From: Mesobacillus jeotgali
Lineage (GTDB): Bacteria > Bacillota > Bacilli > Bacillales > Cytobacillaceae
Assembly (NCBI RefSeq): GCF_031759225.1
Contig: NZ_CP134494.1
Span: 2,416,501 to 2,480,500, forward strand
DNA length: 64,000 nucleotides
Direction: 5' to 3'
The translations under genes and the position numbers were made by a program. The notes beneath the pieces are model-generated. The model made no database searches. It was not told where the DNA came from and saw only the letters and a program-made list of their open reading frames with translations. Of this stretch, positions 56,038-64,000 are shown piece after piece (position 1 is the stretch's first letter; each line of letters starts with the position of its first letter).

Positions 56038-56967
56038 TTATTCCTCCGTATCAATCCAGTAGCGTCTTGCTGCACAGAGTTCTTTTTCGTAAATCGTTCC
56101 TTCTAAAGAAATGATTTCAATATTTTTACCTGTATTCGGTGAATGAAGAAGCTTGCCATCTCCATAATAGATCCCGACATGATGGATGCTTCCTTTCCCT
56201 TCTTCATAGGCAAAGAAAAGTAAGTCGCCTGGCATGATGTCTGACAGCGGAACTTGTACACCCGCAGCCGCCTGTTCATGGGCATCCCTCGGAATGGTAT
56301 AACCGTTCGCCAGGCACATATTGTAACTGAATCCAGAGCAGTCATAGCCATAGCAGCTCATTCCTCCCCAAAGATATGGCAGGCCGAGGAACTGCTCGCC
56401 GGCACCTACGATTGCAGCGCCATTCCCCTTAGGAATTTTCTCCTCTGATGGGAAAACAGCAACATCCTCAGCTCTCAAAACGCCGATACCAGTTGGAGTC
56501 TTAACGCGAATTCGATCAACAATATCCTCCACTACAGGTAATCTGGTCTGATAGCTCAATTCCATCAACTTTTCGTTCTTTTCGGAATATAGCAAGGTTT
56601 TCTTAGCGGTAATGACAGCTACTGAACCTTTCTTGATATACCAGTCTGATTGCTGGATGAGCTGATTTTTCGCTATCCACCCCGGATAACCGCGACCGTC
56701 TTTTCCTGACGGCTGGTCTGGGACAACAACATTTGCCCACTCATCCATTTCACCGATGATCAAGACTTCCTGGCCAAATAAAACCTGTGATTGAACCAGA
56801 TTATCATCGCATAATTGCAATCGTGGCTCGTAAGTAAGCTTTTCAAGCCATTTTTCTATATTTAAGGGACCGGAAACTACATCCATGTCGATCTCTCTAG
56901 CTGAATCATGGGAAGTCCACAAAGTAGCAACAGGGACATTGACGAGCCAAATATTATTGCTTTCCAT
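56038..56967 (-). CDS. ykfC: NlpC/P60 gamma-D-glutamyl-diamino acid endopeptidase (YkfC-like)
   Basis: The 309-residue protein has an N-terminal SH3-like region (about 5-175) and a C-terminal NlpC/P60 domain with Cys210 (GYDCSGFSYN), His263 (IHHVGIYYGDG) and His275. YkfC cleaves the gamma-D-Glu-diamino acid bond of murein peptides that have a free N-terminal L-Ala. No signal peptide, so it acts on imported peptides in the cytoplasm. Its 5' end overlaps the preceding epimerase gene by 14 bp. Confidence 0.92.
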   Translation of the reverse strand: MESNNIWLVNVPVATLWTSHDSAREIDMDVVSGPLNIEKWLEKLTYEPRLQLCDDNLVQSQVLFGQEVLIIGEMDEWANVVVPDQPSGKDGRGYPGWIAKNQLIQQSDWYIKKGSVAVITAKKTLLYSEKNEKLMELSYQTRLPVVEDIVDRIRVKTPTGIGVLRAEDVAVFPSEEKIPKGNGAAIVGAGEQFLGLPYLWGGMSCYGYDCSGFSYNMCLANGYTIPRDAHEQAAAGVQVPLSDIMPGDLLFFAYEEGKGSIHHVGIYYGDGKLLHSPNTGKNIEIISLEGTIYEKELCAARRYWIDTEE

Positions 56968-58060
56968 TTGAAATTCCTCCTTCTGAAAGGATTTCTTCTA
57001 TACCGAGACCTGGTTGATCCGGAAGGGTGATATTTCTGCCATTATACATTATTCCGCCTGATATTACGTCATTTGCCAGCATTAATGGTGCATCAAAATC
57101 AAAACGGGTAATGTTTTTCTTGCTTGCCGCGAAGTGGGCAGCTGCAGTAATTCCCAGCCTGGTTTCGATCATACTGCCAACCATGCATTCTATCCCAGCT
57201 GTTTCAGCCATTTGGTTAATCATTTGAGCCTGATAAATTCCGCCTGACTTCATTAATTTGATGTTAATTAAGTCTGCGCTTCTTCGCTTGATCACTTCAA
57301 AAGCCTGTTTAGGTGAAAAAACGCTTTCGTCCGCCATTATTAAAGTTTCAACAGAATCAGTAACCTGCTTTAAACCATCCAGGTCATCTGCTTTAACTGG
57401 CTGTTCAACAAGCTCGATATCGAGGCCAAGATCCTCCATTTTTCGAATCGCCCTTACTGCATCCTTCGGTTTCCATCCCTGGTTCGCATCAAGCCGAATC
57501 TTGATGTCATTGCCTATCCTTTTTCGGATTTCCTGGATCCTGGCAATGTCTGTCGCGATTTCACCAATTCCTACCTTAACCTTTAAAACATTGAATCCAT
57601 TATTAACATACTGAACGGCGTCTTCACCCATTTCATCAGGGCTGTTGACGCTGACGGTAAAATCAGTTTCTATCTCGTTTCTGTATCCGCCAAGGAATTG
57701 ATAGAGCGGAAGCCTGCAGTTTTGTGAGATACAATCGTAAAGAGCCATATCAACAGCAGCTTTTGCACTTGAATTGTTAACAAGGATTGTTTTCAATGCC
57801 TGGAAAATAGCTTCGTAGTTTACAAGATTCTTATTTAATAAAGATGGCTTAATCACTTCATTGATTGAAGCCTCGATACTTGCGAGACTGTCACCAGTAA
57901 TGACCAGTGTAGGTGGTGCTTCTCCCCAGCCTGTCACCCCGTTATCACAGGAGATTTTCACAAAAATTGCTTCAGCTACAGTCACAGTGCGGAGTGCAGT
58001 TTTAAATGGCTTTTTCAAAGGAACAGCAATGCGGAATGTCTCGACTTTTTCAATAATCAT
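56954..58060 (-). CDS. ykfB: L-Ala-D/L-Glu epimerase (YkfB-like)
   Basis: This 368-residue enolase-superfamily protein has the Lys-x-Lys motif (NVLKVKVGIG), metal ligand regions RLDANQGW, LVEQPV and MADESVF, and the second Lys in INIKLMKSGG. It epimerises L-Ala-D-Glu to L-Ala-L-Glu, allowing ordinary peptidases to finish. It lies between ykfA and ykfC, supporting specificity. AAAGGAG precedes the ATG. Confidence 0.93.
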   Translation of the reverse strand: MIIEKVETFRIAVPLKKPFKTALRTVTVAEAIFVKISCDNGVTGWGEAPPTLVITGDSLASIEASINEVIKPSLLNKNLVNYEAIFQALKTILVNNSSAKAAVDMALYDCISQNCRLPLYQFLGGYRNEIETDFTVSVNSPDEMGEDAVQYVNNGFNVLKVKVGIGEIATDIARIQEIRKRIGNDIKIRLDANQGWKPKDAVRAIRKMEDLGLDIELVEQPVKADDLDGLKQVTDSVETLIMADESVFSPKQAFEVIKRRSADLINIKLMKSGGIYQAQMINQMAETAGIECMVGSMIETRLGITAAAHFAASKKNITRFDFDAPLMLANDVISGGIMYNGRNITLPDQPGLGIEEILSEGGISNGKQ

Positions 58061-58079
58061 AACATTATCTCCTTTGGTT

Positions 58080-59000
58080 CTAGTTGATCCCGCTCTCTAC
58101 ATAAAGCGTTTTTTCTTTCGTATCCATAGAGGCAGTCGCGCCGAGCGGCACACCAATATGCGGTGAACAATGCCCCATGTTGAAGCCTTTTAATGCCGGC
58201 CTGCCCGCAAGTTGAATGTAATGATCAATAACTTCTTCAAGAGATAAAGAAAGCTCTCTTTCTGGTACACAGTTATTAAAGTCACCGATAATGATCCCGG
58301 CTGATTGCTGCAGTTTACCAGCCATATAAAGCTGGTTCAACATACGGTCAACTGCCCTTGGTTCTTCATTTATGTCTTCAATAAGCAGGATCTTTCCTTT
58401 TGTATCAATTTCAAAAGGAGTGCCCATCGAGCTTGAAAGAAGCGAGAGATTTCCTCCAACCAATGGACCCTCGGCTGAACCGGGAACCAGTTCTTCAATT
58501 TGCGAAATAGAAGAATCATAATTCAGCTCAACTGGTACAAACAATTGCTGGAATGTATCCTTTGAAACTTGATTTGCCCCTTCTTTTCCGATATCTGAAG
58601 CAAGCATTGGACCGTGGAAAGTGATCAGCCCTGTCTGCTGCCTTATCGCAGTATGCAAGAATGTAATATCGCTGTATCCCCAGAAAATTTTCGGGTTATT
58701 TTTAATAGCATTATAGTCTAATGCTGAAGCAATACGAGCTGTACCATATCCTCCCCCAGCACAGATGATCGCCTTGATTTCATCATCAAGGAACATTTCA
58801 TTTAAGTCGGACAATCTTGCTTCATCATCCCCGGCAAGATAGCCATATTCTGAATACAAAGATTTCCCTAATTTATAATTGAGCCCTAAATCCTCGACGA
58901 ATTTTAAGCCGCGCTTCAGGTTTTCTTTATTAGGCGGACTCGCTGGCGCTATGACAGCCACCGTATCACCTTTATTCAAGCGTGTGGGCTTAATTGACAT
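58080..59000 (-). CDS. ykfA: LD-carboxypeptidase (YkfA-like)
   Basis: The 306-residue S66-family protein has VAVIAPASPPNKENLKRGL, AIICAGGGYGTARI and the probable nucleophile elbow GYSDITFLHTA. The later His is in the C-terminal GHCSPHIGVPLGA. LD-carboxypeptidases remove D-Ala from murein tetrapeptides. ATG at 59000 lies 9 nt after AAGGGAG; the TTG at 59009 is too close to it. Confidence 0.92.
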   Translation of the reverse strand: MSIKPTRLNKGDTVAVIAPASPPNKENLKRGLKFVEDLGLNYKLGKSLYSEYGYLAGDDEARLSDLNEMFLDDEIKAIICAGGGYGTARIASALDYNAIKNNPKIFWGYSDITFLHTAIRQQTGLITFHGPMLASDIGKEGANQVSKDTFQQLFVPVELNYDSSISQIEELVPGSAEGPLVGGNLSLLSSSMGTPFEIDTKGKILLIEDINEEPRAVDRMLNQLYMAGKLQQSAGIIIGDFNNCVPERELSLSLEEVIDHYIQLAGRPALKGFNMGHCSPHIGVPLGATASMDTKEKTLYVESGIN

Positions 59001-59195
59001 GTCAATCAACTCCCTTAGTAAATTTTAATTTTTTCATAAAATCGAATTATAAACTTTGATTATCAGGATGAAAATTACCCTGCTTTTACCCAAATTCTGT
59101 TCTCTGGTCCTTTTCGGTAAATGCACTAAATCTGCTTAGGGGCAAAGTAAAATTTCATATGTTATAAGATATTATTGAAGAGTATGTACTAGTAA

Positions 59196-59225
59196 AAAAG
59201 AGGTGTTCCAAGATGAACACCTCTT
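59196..59225 (-). terminator. Terminator after dppE-like gene
   Basis: AAAGAGGTGTTC and GAACACCTCTTT pair perfectly. It lies between the binding-protein gene and ykfA, so ykf genes may have their own promoter. Confidence 0.8.
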
Positions 59226-59236
59226 TCTTAGAAAAA

Positions 59237-60862
59237 TTACTTCTTATCTGCCCACTTTAATTCAAGGTATCCTACTGGATGGCGGACAACATCAGTTACA
59301 GCTTCATTTTGAAGATAAACTTGGTTGTAGAAGTGAACAGTGAAGAATGGTGCTTCTTCAAACAAAATCTTCTCAGCTTCATACATCAAGTCAAAGCGTT
59401 TTGCTTCGTCAGATTCACTTTTTGCTTGTTGAATCAGTTCATCATACTTCGGATTGCCCCAGCCAGTACGGTTCATGGAGTGCCCAGTCTGGAAGTTTTC
59501 CAGGAAGTTGATTGGATCAGCATAGTCTGCAAGGAATGAGCTGCGGGAAAGCTGGTGCTTGAGTGCTTTCTGTTCTTCCGCGAATACGTTCCATTCCATG
59601 TTCGCAAGCTTGACTTCAACACCTAAGTTTTCTTTGAACATTTGCTGTAAAGCTTCTGCGATCTTTTTGTGTACATCGCTTGTGCTGTATGTCAGAGTCA
59701 CTTCAGGAAGTTCAGTATACCCTTCTTCTTCCATTCCCTTTTCTAACAATGCTTTTGCTTCTTCTACATCAGTTTTATTGAAATCTCCATTCACTTCACG
59801 GAAATCCTTGCCTGATGGATCCTGGAATCCAGGAGAAACAAAGCCGTAAGCAGCTTCTTCTTTGTTCTTCGTGACAAAGTCAACGATCTTCTGCTGGTCA
59901 ACAGCTAGAGCGAAGGCTTTTCGGATATTAACGTTCTGGAATGGTTCTTTCGTTACGTTGAAGCGGTAGAAGTAATCTCCTGCCTGGTCATCAACCTTTA
60001 CCTTGCCTTCTTTGAACAGCTTATCACTTAATTCAGCAGGTACATCGGAAACATCCAGATCCCCAGCCTGATACATTTGGTATTCAGTATTTGTGTCATC
60101 TACGATCGCCCATTCAACGCGATCAAGTTTTACATTTTTAGCATCCCAGTACTGGTCATTCTTTTTCATGACGAATTTCGTGTCATGCTCCCAGCTGGCA
60201 AGGTTAAATGGTCCATTGCCTACGAATGAGTCAGCTTCAGAAAACCATTCTGGGTTTTCCTTCGCAACCTTTTCATTGATTGGGAAGAATGCCGGATTGG
60301 CAATGACACTTAAGAAATATGCCTGTGGGCTAGTTAAAGTAACTTCAAACGTCTTGTCGTCAACTGCTTTTACTTTTACATTGTCAGCAGATCCTTTTCC
60401 GCTGTTGAATTCCTCTCCGCCTTCAATGAAATAGCCAAGGAATGCCGCAGCAGAACCTGTTGCTGGATCCAATAGACGTTTCCAGGCGAATTCAAAATCA
60501 TTAGCTGTTACAGCGTCACCATTGGACCATTTTGCATCTTCACGAATGTGGAATGTGTATGTCTTTCCATCTTCTGATACATCCCATTTTTCTGCAGTAG
60601 CCGCTTCTGGCTGATGGTCTTTACCTAGTCGTGTAAGACCTTCCATCAGATTGTTCAAAGCGTTCCAGGATGCAGAGTCAAAGCCGATTGGCGGGTCAAA
60701 GGATGTTGGTTCCTGTCCGTTGTTCAAGTAAAGGACTTTTTCCTCTCCTGCTTCCCCATTGCCTTTACCTTCTGTTTCTTTACCTGCATTATCGTTCGCG
60801 GTACATGCAGCCATCGTGAACACAAGCAGTGCTGCCATAAGCATGGTTAAAAACTTCTTCAC
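59237..60862 (-). CDS. dppE: Peptide-binding lipoprotein (DppE/OppA-like)
   Basis: The 541-residue lipoprotein has signal MKKFLTMLMAALLVFTMAAC with Cys20 and the OppA-type sequence NNGQEPTSFDPPIGFDSAS and SNGDAVTANDFEFAWKRL. It captures extracellular murein or other peptides for the transporter encoded upstream. The start is GTG at 60862, after AAGGGGG. In B. subtilis DppE is last in dppABCDE, as here. Confidence 0.92.
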   Translation of the reverse strand: MKKFLTMLMAALLVFTMAACTANDNAGKETEGKGNGEAGEEKVLYLNNGQEPTSFDPPIGFDSASWNALNNLMEGLTRLGKDHQPEAATAEKWDVSEDGKTYTFHIREDAKWSNGDAVTANDFEFAWKRLLDPATGSAAAFLGYFIEGGEEFNSGKGSADNVKVKAVDDKTFEVTLTSPQAYFLSVIANPAFFPINEKVAKENPEWFSEADSFVGNGPFNLASWEHDTKFVMKKNDQYWDAKNVKLDRVEWAIVDDTNTEYQMYQAGDLDVSDVPAELSDKLFKEGKVKVDDQAGDYFYRFNVTKEPFQNVNIRKAFALAVDQQKIVDFVTKNKEEAAYGFVSPGFQDPSGKDFREVNGDFNKTDVEEAKALLEKGMEEEGYTELPEVTLTYSTSDVHKKIAEALQQMFKENLGVEVKLANMEWNVFAEEQKALKHQLSRSSFLADYADPINFLENFQTGHSMNRTGWGNPKYDELIQQAKSESDEAKRFDLMYEAEKILFEEAPFFTVHFYNQVYLQNEAVTDVVRHPVGYLELKWADKK

Positions 60863-60923
60863 TCTGTTTCCCCCTTATGTTGGTCTAAAATTTATATCAA
60901 AAAGGCAAAAGCCTGATTGAACC

Positions 60924-61919
60924 CTATCTGTTTGCGACTAATTTCTTCGCCCGTTCATCCTGAAGCCAGCAGTCTACCCCGTGGCTGGTGGATAGCTTGG
61001 TTTCTGCAGGATAGACTTTGTCACATACCTGCATTGCAAATGGACAGCGGGCAGTGAACGGACAGCCGACTGGCGGGGAGAATAAATCAGGCGGTGTACC
61101 ACCAATCGGGATCAACTCCGCCCCGTCTACATCAAGACGCGGTACAGAGTTCAATAACCCCTTCGTATATGGATGCTGAGGATTATAAAAAATCTCTCTC
61201 CTTGTTCCTGTTTCAACAATTTTTCCAGCATACATGACCGCAATTCGATCTGCGACTTGTGCCACAACACCTAAGTCATGGGTGATCAGGATTATTGAGA
61301 CACCTGTTTTTTTCTGAATATCACGGAACAACTCTAAAATCTGAGCCTGAATTGTCACATCCAGTGCTGTTGTTGGCTCATCTGCAATCAGCACCTCCGG
61401 CTGGCAGACAAGCGCCATGGCGATGACGATTCTTTGTCTCATCCCGCCGCTGAATTGATGAGGGTATTGTTTCAGTCGAGCCTGGGGGCTAGGAATCCCA
61501 ACCAAATCGAGCATCTGTACCGCTACCTTCTTTGCCTGTTCCTTAGATAGCTTCATGTGCTGAAGGATTCCTTCTGTCAGCTGATCACCGATTGTCAAAG
61601 TAGGATTCAATGCAGTCATTGGATCCTGAAAGATCATTGAAATATCTGATCCGCGAATTTTACGCATTTCTGGATCTTTTAGTTTCGTCAAATCCTTTCC
61701 TTTGAAAAGGATGGATCCGCCGTCAAACTTGCCGGGCGGTTCCGGAATCAATCTCATGATACTTTGGGAAGTTACGCTTTTCCCGCACCCAGACTCACCG
61801 ACTATCGCTAAAGTTTCTCCTTTATGTAGATCAAAAGTGACTCCGCGGACAGCTTTTACCTCTCCTCCGTATGTCTTGAATGAAACATGAAGGTCTTTTA
61901 CTTCCAGTACTTTTTCCAT
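60924..61919 (-). CDS. dppD: Dipeptide ABC transporter ATPase (DppD/OppD)
   Basis: The 331-residue ATPase has Walker [10 protein letters not shown], signature FSGGMRQRIVIAMAL, Walker B LIADEPTTALD and the C-terminal CPFTARCPFAMQVC cluster region. It starts 5 bp after dppC. GGAGG precedes the ATG. Confidence 0.95.
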   Translation of the reverse strand: MEKVLEVKDLHVSFKTYGGEVKAVRGVTFDLHKGETLAIVGESGCGKSVTSQSIMRLIPEPPGKFDGGSILFKGKDLTKLKDPEMRKIRGSDISMIFQDPMTALNPTLTIGDQLTEGILQHMKLSKEQAKKVAVQMLDLVGIPSPQARLKQYPHQFSGGMRQRIVIAMALVCQPEVLIADEPTTALDVTIQAQILELFRDIQKKTGVSIILITHDLGVVAQVADRIAVMYAGKIVETGTRREIFYNPQHPYTKGLLNSVPRLDVDGAELIPIGGTPPDLFSPPVGCPFTARCPFAMQVCDKVYPAETKLSTSHGVDCWLQDERAKKLVANR

Positions 61920-61924
61920 GTTGC

Positions 61925-62881
61925 TTACCTCCTTAGCTTCGGGTCAAGTGCGTCCTGAAGCCCATCACCTAAAACGTTAAACGAGAACATCGTCAATGAA
62001 ATGAAGAATGCCGGAAAAAACAGCCTCCACCAGTCACCGGAAAGGATAACCGGCAAAGCATCACTAGCCATCGATCCCCAGCTCGCAAGCGGTGCCTGGA
62101 TGCCCAAACCCAGGAAGCTAAGGAATGCTTCTGCAAAAATGGCCGACGGAACGGATAGGGTGATCTGGACAATGATTGGTCCCATCGTATTTGGAAGCAG
62201 ATTTTTACGGATAATCCGTGCCGTTTTCGTTCCAAAAGTCTTCGATGCTAAAACGTATTCGTAGTTTTTGATCTGGAGGACCTGGCCGCGCACAATCCGC
62301 GCCATCCCAATCCATCCAGTAATGGTCAATGCGAATATGATCGTTGCAAGGCTAGGCCCCATCACTACACTGATTAAAATTACAACAAGCAAGTAAGGAA
62401 GTCCGTAAAGAACTTCGATGATTCTCATCATGAAATGATCTGTTCTTCCGCCTTTATAGCCGGCTATCCCGCCATAGATGACCCCGATAAGAAAGTCGAT
62501 CAATGCTGCCGCAATACCGACGAATAATGAGATACGTGCACCATACCATGTACGGGTGAATACATCGCGACCGAGTTCATCCGTACCAAACCAATGTTCA
62601 CTGGATGGCGGCAGATTCTGGTTGACCAAATCCTGATGGTCCACTGTGTGAGGCGAGATGATCGGCCCGAAAATCGCCATGAAGGTCAAAACAGATAAGA
62701 AAAACAATCCGAGCATTGCCAGCTTATTCTTAAGGAGGCGTCTCCAGGCATCCTGCCAGTACGATAGACTTGGCCTGACAACAGCTTCTGCTTCTGAGTC
62801 ATTTTTTTCGATTGGAACAAACCAGTCGTCTGGAACGGACGAGGCTGCTGGTGGTTCCTGATGTTTGCGCAGAGCCATCAT
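61925..62881 (-). CDS. dppC: Dipeptide ABC transporter permease (DppC/OppC)
   Basis: The 318-residue protein has a soluble N-terminus (about 45 residues), five or six membrane segments, the OppC signature HWFGTDELGRDVFTRTWYGAR and the EAA loop. It overlaps the dppB stop codon by 4 bp (ATGATGA), showing translational coupling. Confidence 0.95.
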   Translation of the reverse strand: MMALRKHQEPPAASSVPDDWFVPIEKNDSEAEAVVRPSLSYWQDAWRRLLKNKLAMLGLFFLSVLTFMAIFGPIISPHTVDHQDLVNQNLPPSSEHWFGTDELGRDVFTRTWYGARISLFVGIAAALIDFLIGVIYGGIAGYKGGRTDHFMMRIIEVLYGLPYLLVVILISVVMGPSLATIIFALTITGWIGMARIVRGQVLQIKNYEYVLASKTFGTKTARIIRKNLLPNTMGPIIVQITLSVPSAIFAEAFLSFLGLGIQAPLASWGSMASDALPVILSGDWWRLFFPAFFISLTMFSFNVLGDGLQDALDPKLRR

Positions 62882-63810
62882 TTCCCCTCCTTTTTATGAA
62901 GTTTGATCCTAGGGTCGAGTATTCCGTAGGCGAGGTCTACAAGGAAGAGCATGACGATCAATACTGTACTGTAAAAAATCGTTGTTCCCATTATGACTGG
63001 ATAATCACGTTGGTTAATGCTCTCGACAAAGTACTTGCCCATGCCCGGAATCGCAAAAATCTTTTCGATGACAAAAGTCCCTGTAAGTATACTGGCTGCC
63101 AATGAGCCAAGAATAGTGACAACCGGCAGTAATGCATTCTTCAATGCATGTTTGAAGACAATTTTAACTGGTGACAGCCCTTTTGCTTTTGCTGTCCGTA
63201 TGTAGTCTTGCGTCAAGACCTCAAGCATGCTTGATCTCGTCAAGCGGGCGATGATGGCCATAGGTCCCGTAGCGAGTGCCAGGGTCGGCAGGATCATATG
63301 TTTCGGACTTGTCCACGTGGCAACCGGAAGGATCTCCCATGTTACAGCCAGCTGCTGGATCAATAATGTCGCCATTACAAAGTTTGGCACCGAAATGCCG
63401 ACTACCGCTAACGTCATCGCAAGATAGTCGATCAAACCATTATGGCGGAGTGCCGCAATGATTCCCAGGAGAATGCCTGAAAATATAGCCACAATCAGAG
63501 TGATCATCCCCAGTTCGAATGAGACAGGGAACCCTCTTCCAAGCATTTCATTTACTGTCTGTGAGGACTTTTTGATAGAAGGTCCGAAATCGAATGTCGC
63601 GACCGACTTTAAGTATATAAAATATTGGACGAATAAAGGCTCATCCAAATGATAGAAACTTTCAAGGTTCTTTTGGACCGCTTCGCTTGTTGCCCGCTCC
63701 TCATTAAAAGGAGAACCAGGTATGGAATGCATCAAGAAGAAGGTCAGGGTGATGATGACCAGCAGCGTGATCGCCATCGAACCGAGTCGTTTGAGTAAAT
63801 ATTGGAGCAT
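62878..63810 (-). CDS. dppB: Dipeptide ABC transporter permease (DppB/OppB)
   Basis: The 310-residue protein has about six membrane segments with the OppB pattern MLQYLLKRLGSMAITLLVI, FFLMHSIPGSPF and the EAA loop RTAKAKGLSPVKIVFKHALK. It starts 54 bp after the dppA fragment and is coupled to dppC. Confidence 0.95.
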   Translation of the reverse strand: MLQYLLKRLGSMAITLLVIITLTFFLMHSIPGSPFNEERATSEAVQKNLESFYHLDEPLFVQYFIYLKSVATFDFGPSIKKSSQTVNEMLGRGFPVSFELGMITLIVAIFSGILLGIIAALRHNGLIDYLAMTLAVVGISVPNFVMATLLIQQLAVTWEILPVATWTSPKHMILPTLALATGPMAIIARLTRSSMLEVLTQDYIRTAKAKGLSPVKIVFKHALKNALLPVVTILGSLAASILTGTFVIEKIFAIPGMGKYFVESINQRDYPVIMGTTIFYSTVLIVMLFLVDLAYGILDPRIKLHKKEGK

Positions 63811-63864
63811 TGACTCACATCCTTATCATGTCTTTATGTCAGTTCTTGAGGTGTGTAGTGCCTT

Positions 63865-64000
63865 CTATGAAAATGTCGTCCTCATTGCGAGTTCTGTCAT
63901 TACAAGCATAGCTTGATAGGCTTCAAGAATGTCCTTAGCCTGGTACCGTACGATTGTGGTTCCTTCTTCTATTTCCGTGCCCGGCATCAAGTTCGCCCAC
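63865..64000 (-). CDS. dppA: D-aminopeptidase DppA, C-terminal end (cut by window edge)
   Basis: The last 45 residues are visible, including ANLMPGTEIEEGTTIVRYQA and AYQAMLVMTELAMRTTFS. They resemble the C-terminus of M55 D-aminopeptidases (DppA), and the position before dppB in a dppABCDE-ykf operon matches. The catalytic part is outside the window, so the call rests on context and the tail. Confidence 0.72.
   Translation of the reverse strand, partial: WANLMPGTEIEEGTTIVRYQAKDILEAYQAMLVMTELAMRTTFS

Overview
The window looks like a chromosomal segment of a spore-forming, low-GC Bacillaceae bacterium (Bacillus/Mesobacillus-like). It carries small acid-soluble spore protein genes (sspN, tlp, sspO, sspP), a YhcN/YlaJ-type spore lipoprotein, an AbrB-family regulator and strong AGGAGG-type ribosome binding sites. 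From memory, much of the first 28 kb follows the Bacillus subtilis yneT - plsY(yneS) - yneR - yneQ - yneP - tlp - sspN - yneN - citB - sspO - sspP neighbourhood, with many insertions.

The most notable content is a dispersed selenium system that ordinary ORF calling breaks, because three genes contain an in-frame UGA that is very probably selenocysteine (Sec). They are a HesB-like selenoprotein (9560-9847, Sec36), a SelW-like CxxU selenoprotein (29987-30229, Sec14) and selD itself (30365-31417, Sec18 at the catalytic Cys position). Each has a stem-loop 12-20 nt after the UGA, as expected of a bacterial SECIS. selA lies beside them (28468-29874). About 9 kb further on is a four-gene ABC transporter (40290-43553) whose binding protein resembles the family annotated as putative selenate transporters. 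selB and the tRNA-Sec gene (selC) are not in the window. Together the genes could import a selenium oxyanion, make selenophosphate, charge Sec-tRNA and use Sec in redox or Fe-S-type small proteins.

Layout. 1-3.0 kb: cdaR-gntP-glycerate kinase with a CcpA-type cre site. 3.1-10 kb: CoA-binding protein, nucleobase permease, phospholipase D-like protein, plsY, RsbR-like STAS protein, soluble histidine kinase, Sec HesB. 10-14.3 kb: CapA-like protein and yneR-like gene, whose 3' end is overrun by an antisense class C group II intron, then yneQ/yneP. 14.4-20.6 kb: MITE-like repeat, double-AAA ATPase, tlp, sspN, an FbpB-like small protein, TlpA-like thioredoxin, mtnA, a DUF3231-like protein. 20.6-24.3 kb: LysR regulator divergent from an NCS2 purine permease, an unknown protein, and a 53-bp tandem array of palindromic units. 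24.3-31.4 kb: aconitase, sspO and sspP separated by repeats, and the Sec genes. 31.4-38.2 kb: threonine catabolism (kbl-tdh), orphan arginine deiminase, AbrB-like regulator, YqcI/YcgG protein, secreted LVIVD-repeat protein. 38.5-54 kb: ABC-F ATPase, selenium-type ABC transporter, AI-2E permease, spore lipoprotein, HD hydrolase, a giant membrane protein, SDR, GNAT and nitrilase.

54-64 kb (minus strand) is a dppABCDE-ykfABCD-type operon: D-aminopeptidase end, dipeptide permease, LD-carboxypeptidase, L-Ala-D/L-Glu epimerase, NlpC/P60 endopeptidase, second ATPase and an appended serine hydrolase. It would import and dismantle cell-wall peptides. No tRNA, rRNA or CRISPR was seen. All similarity statements are from reading the sequence and memory of families; no database search was run.
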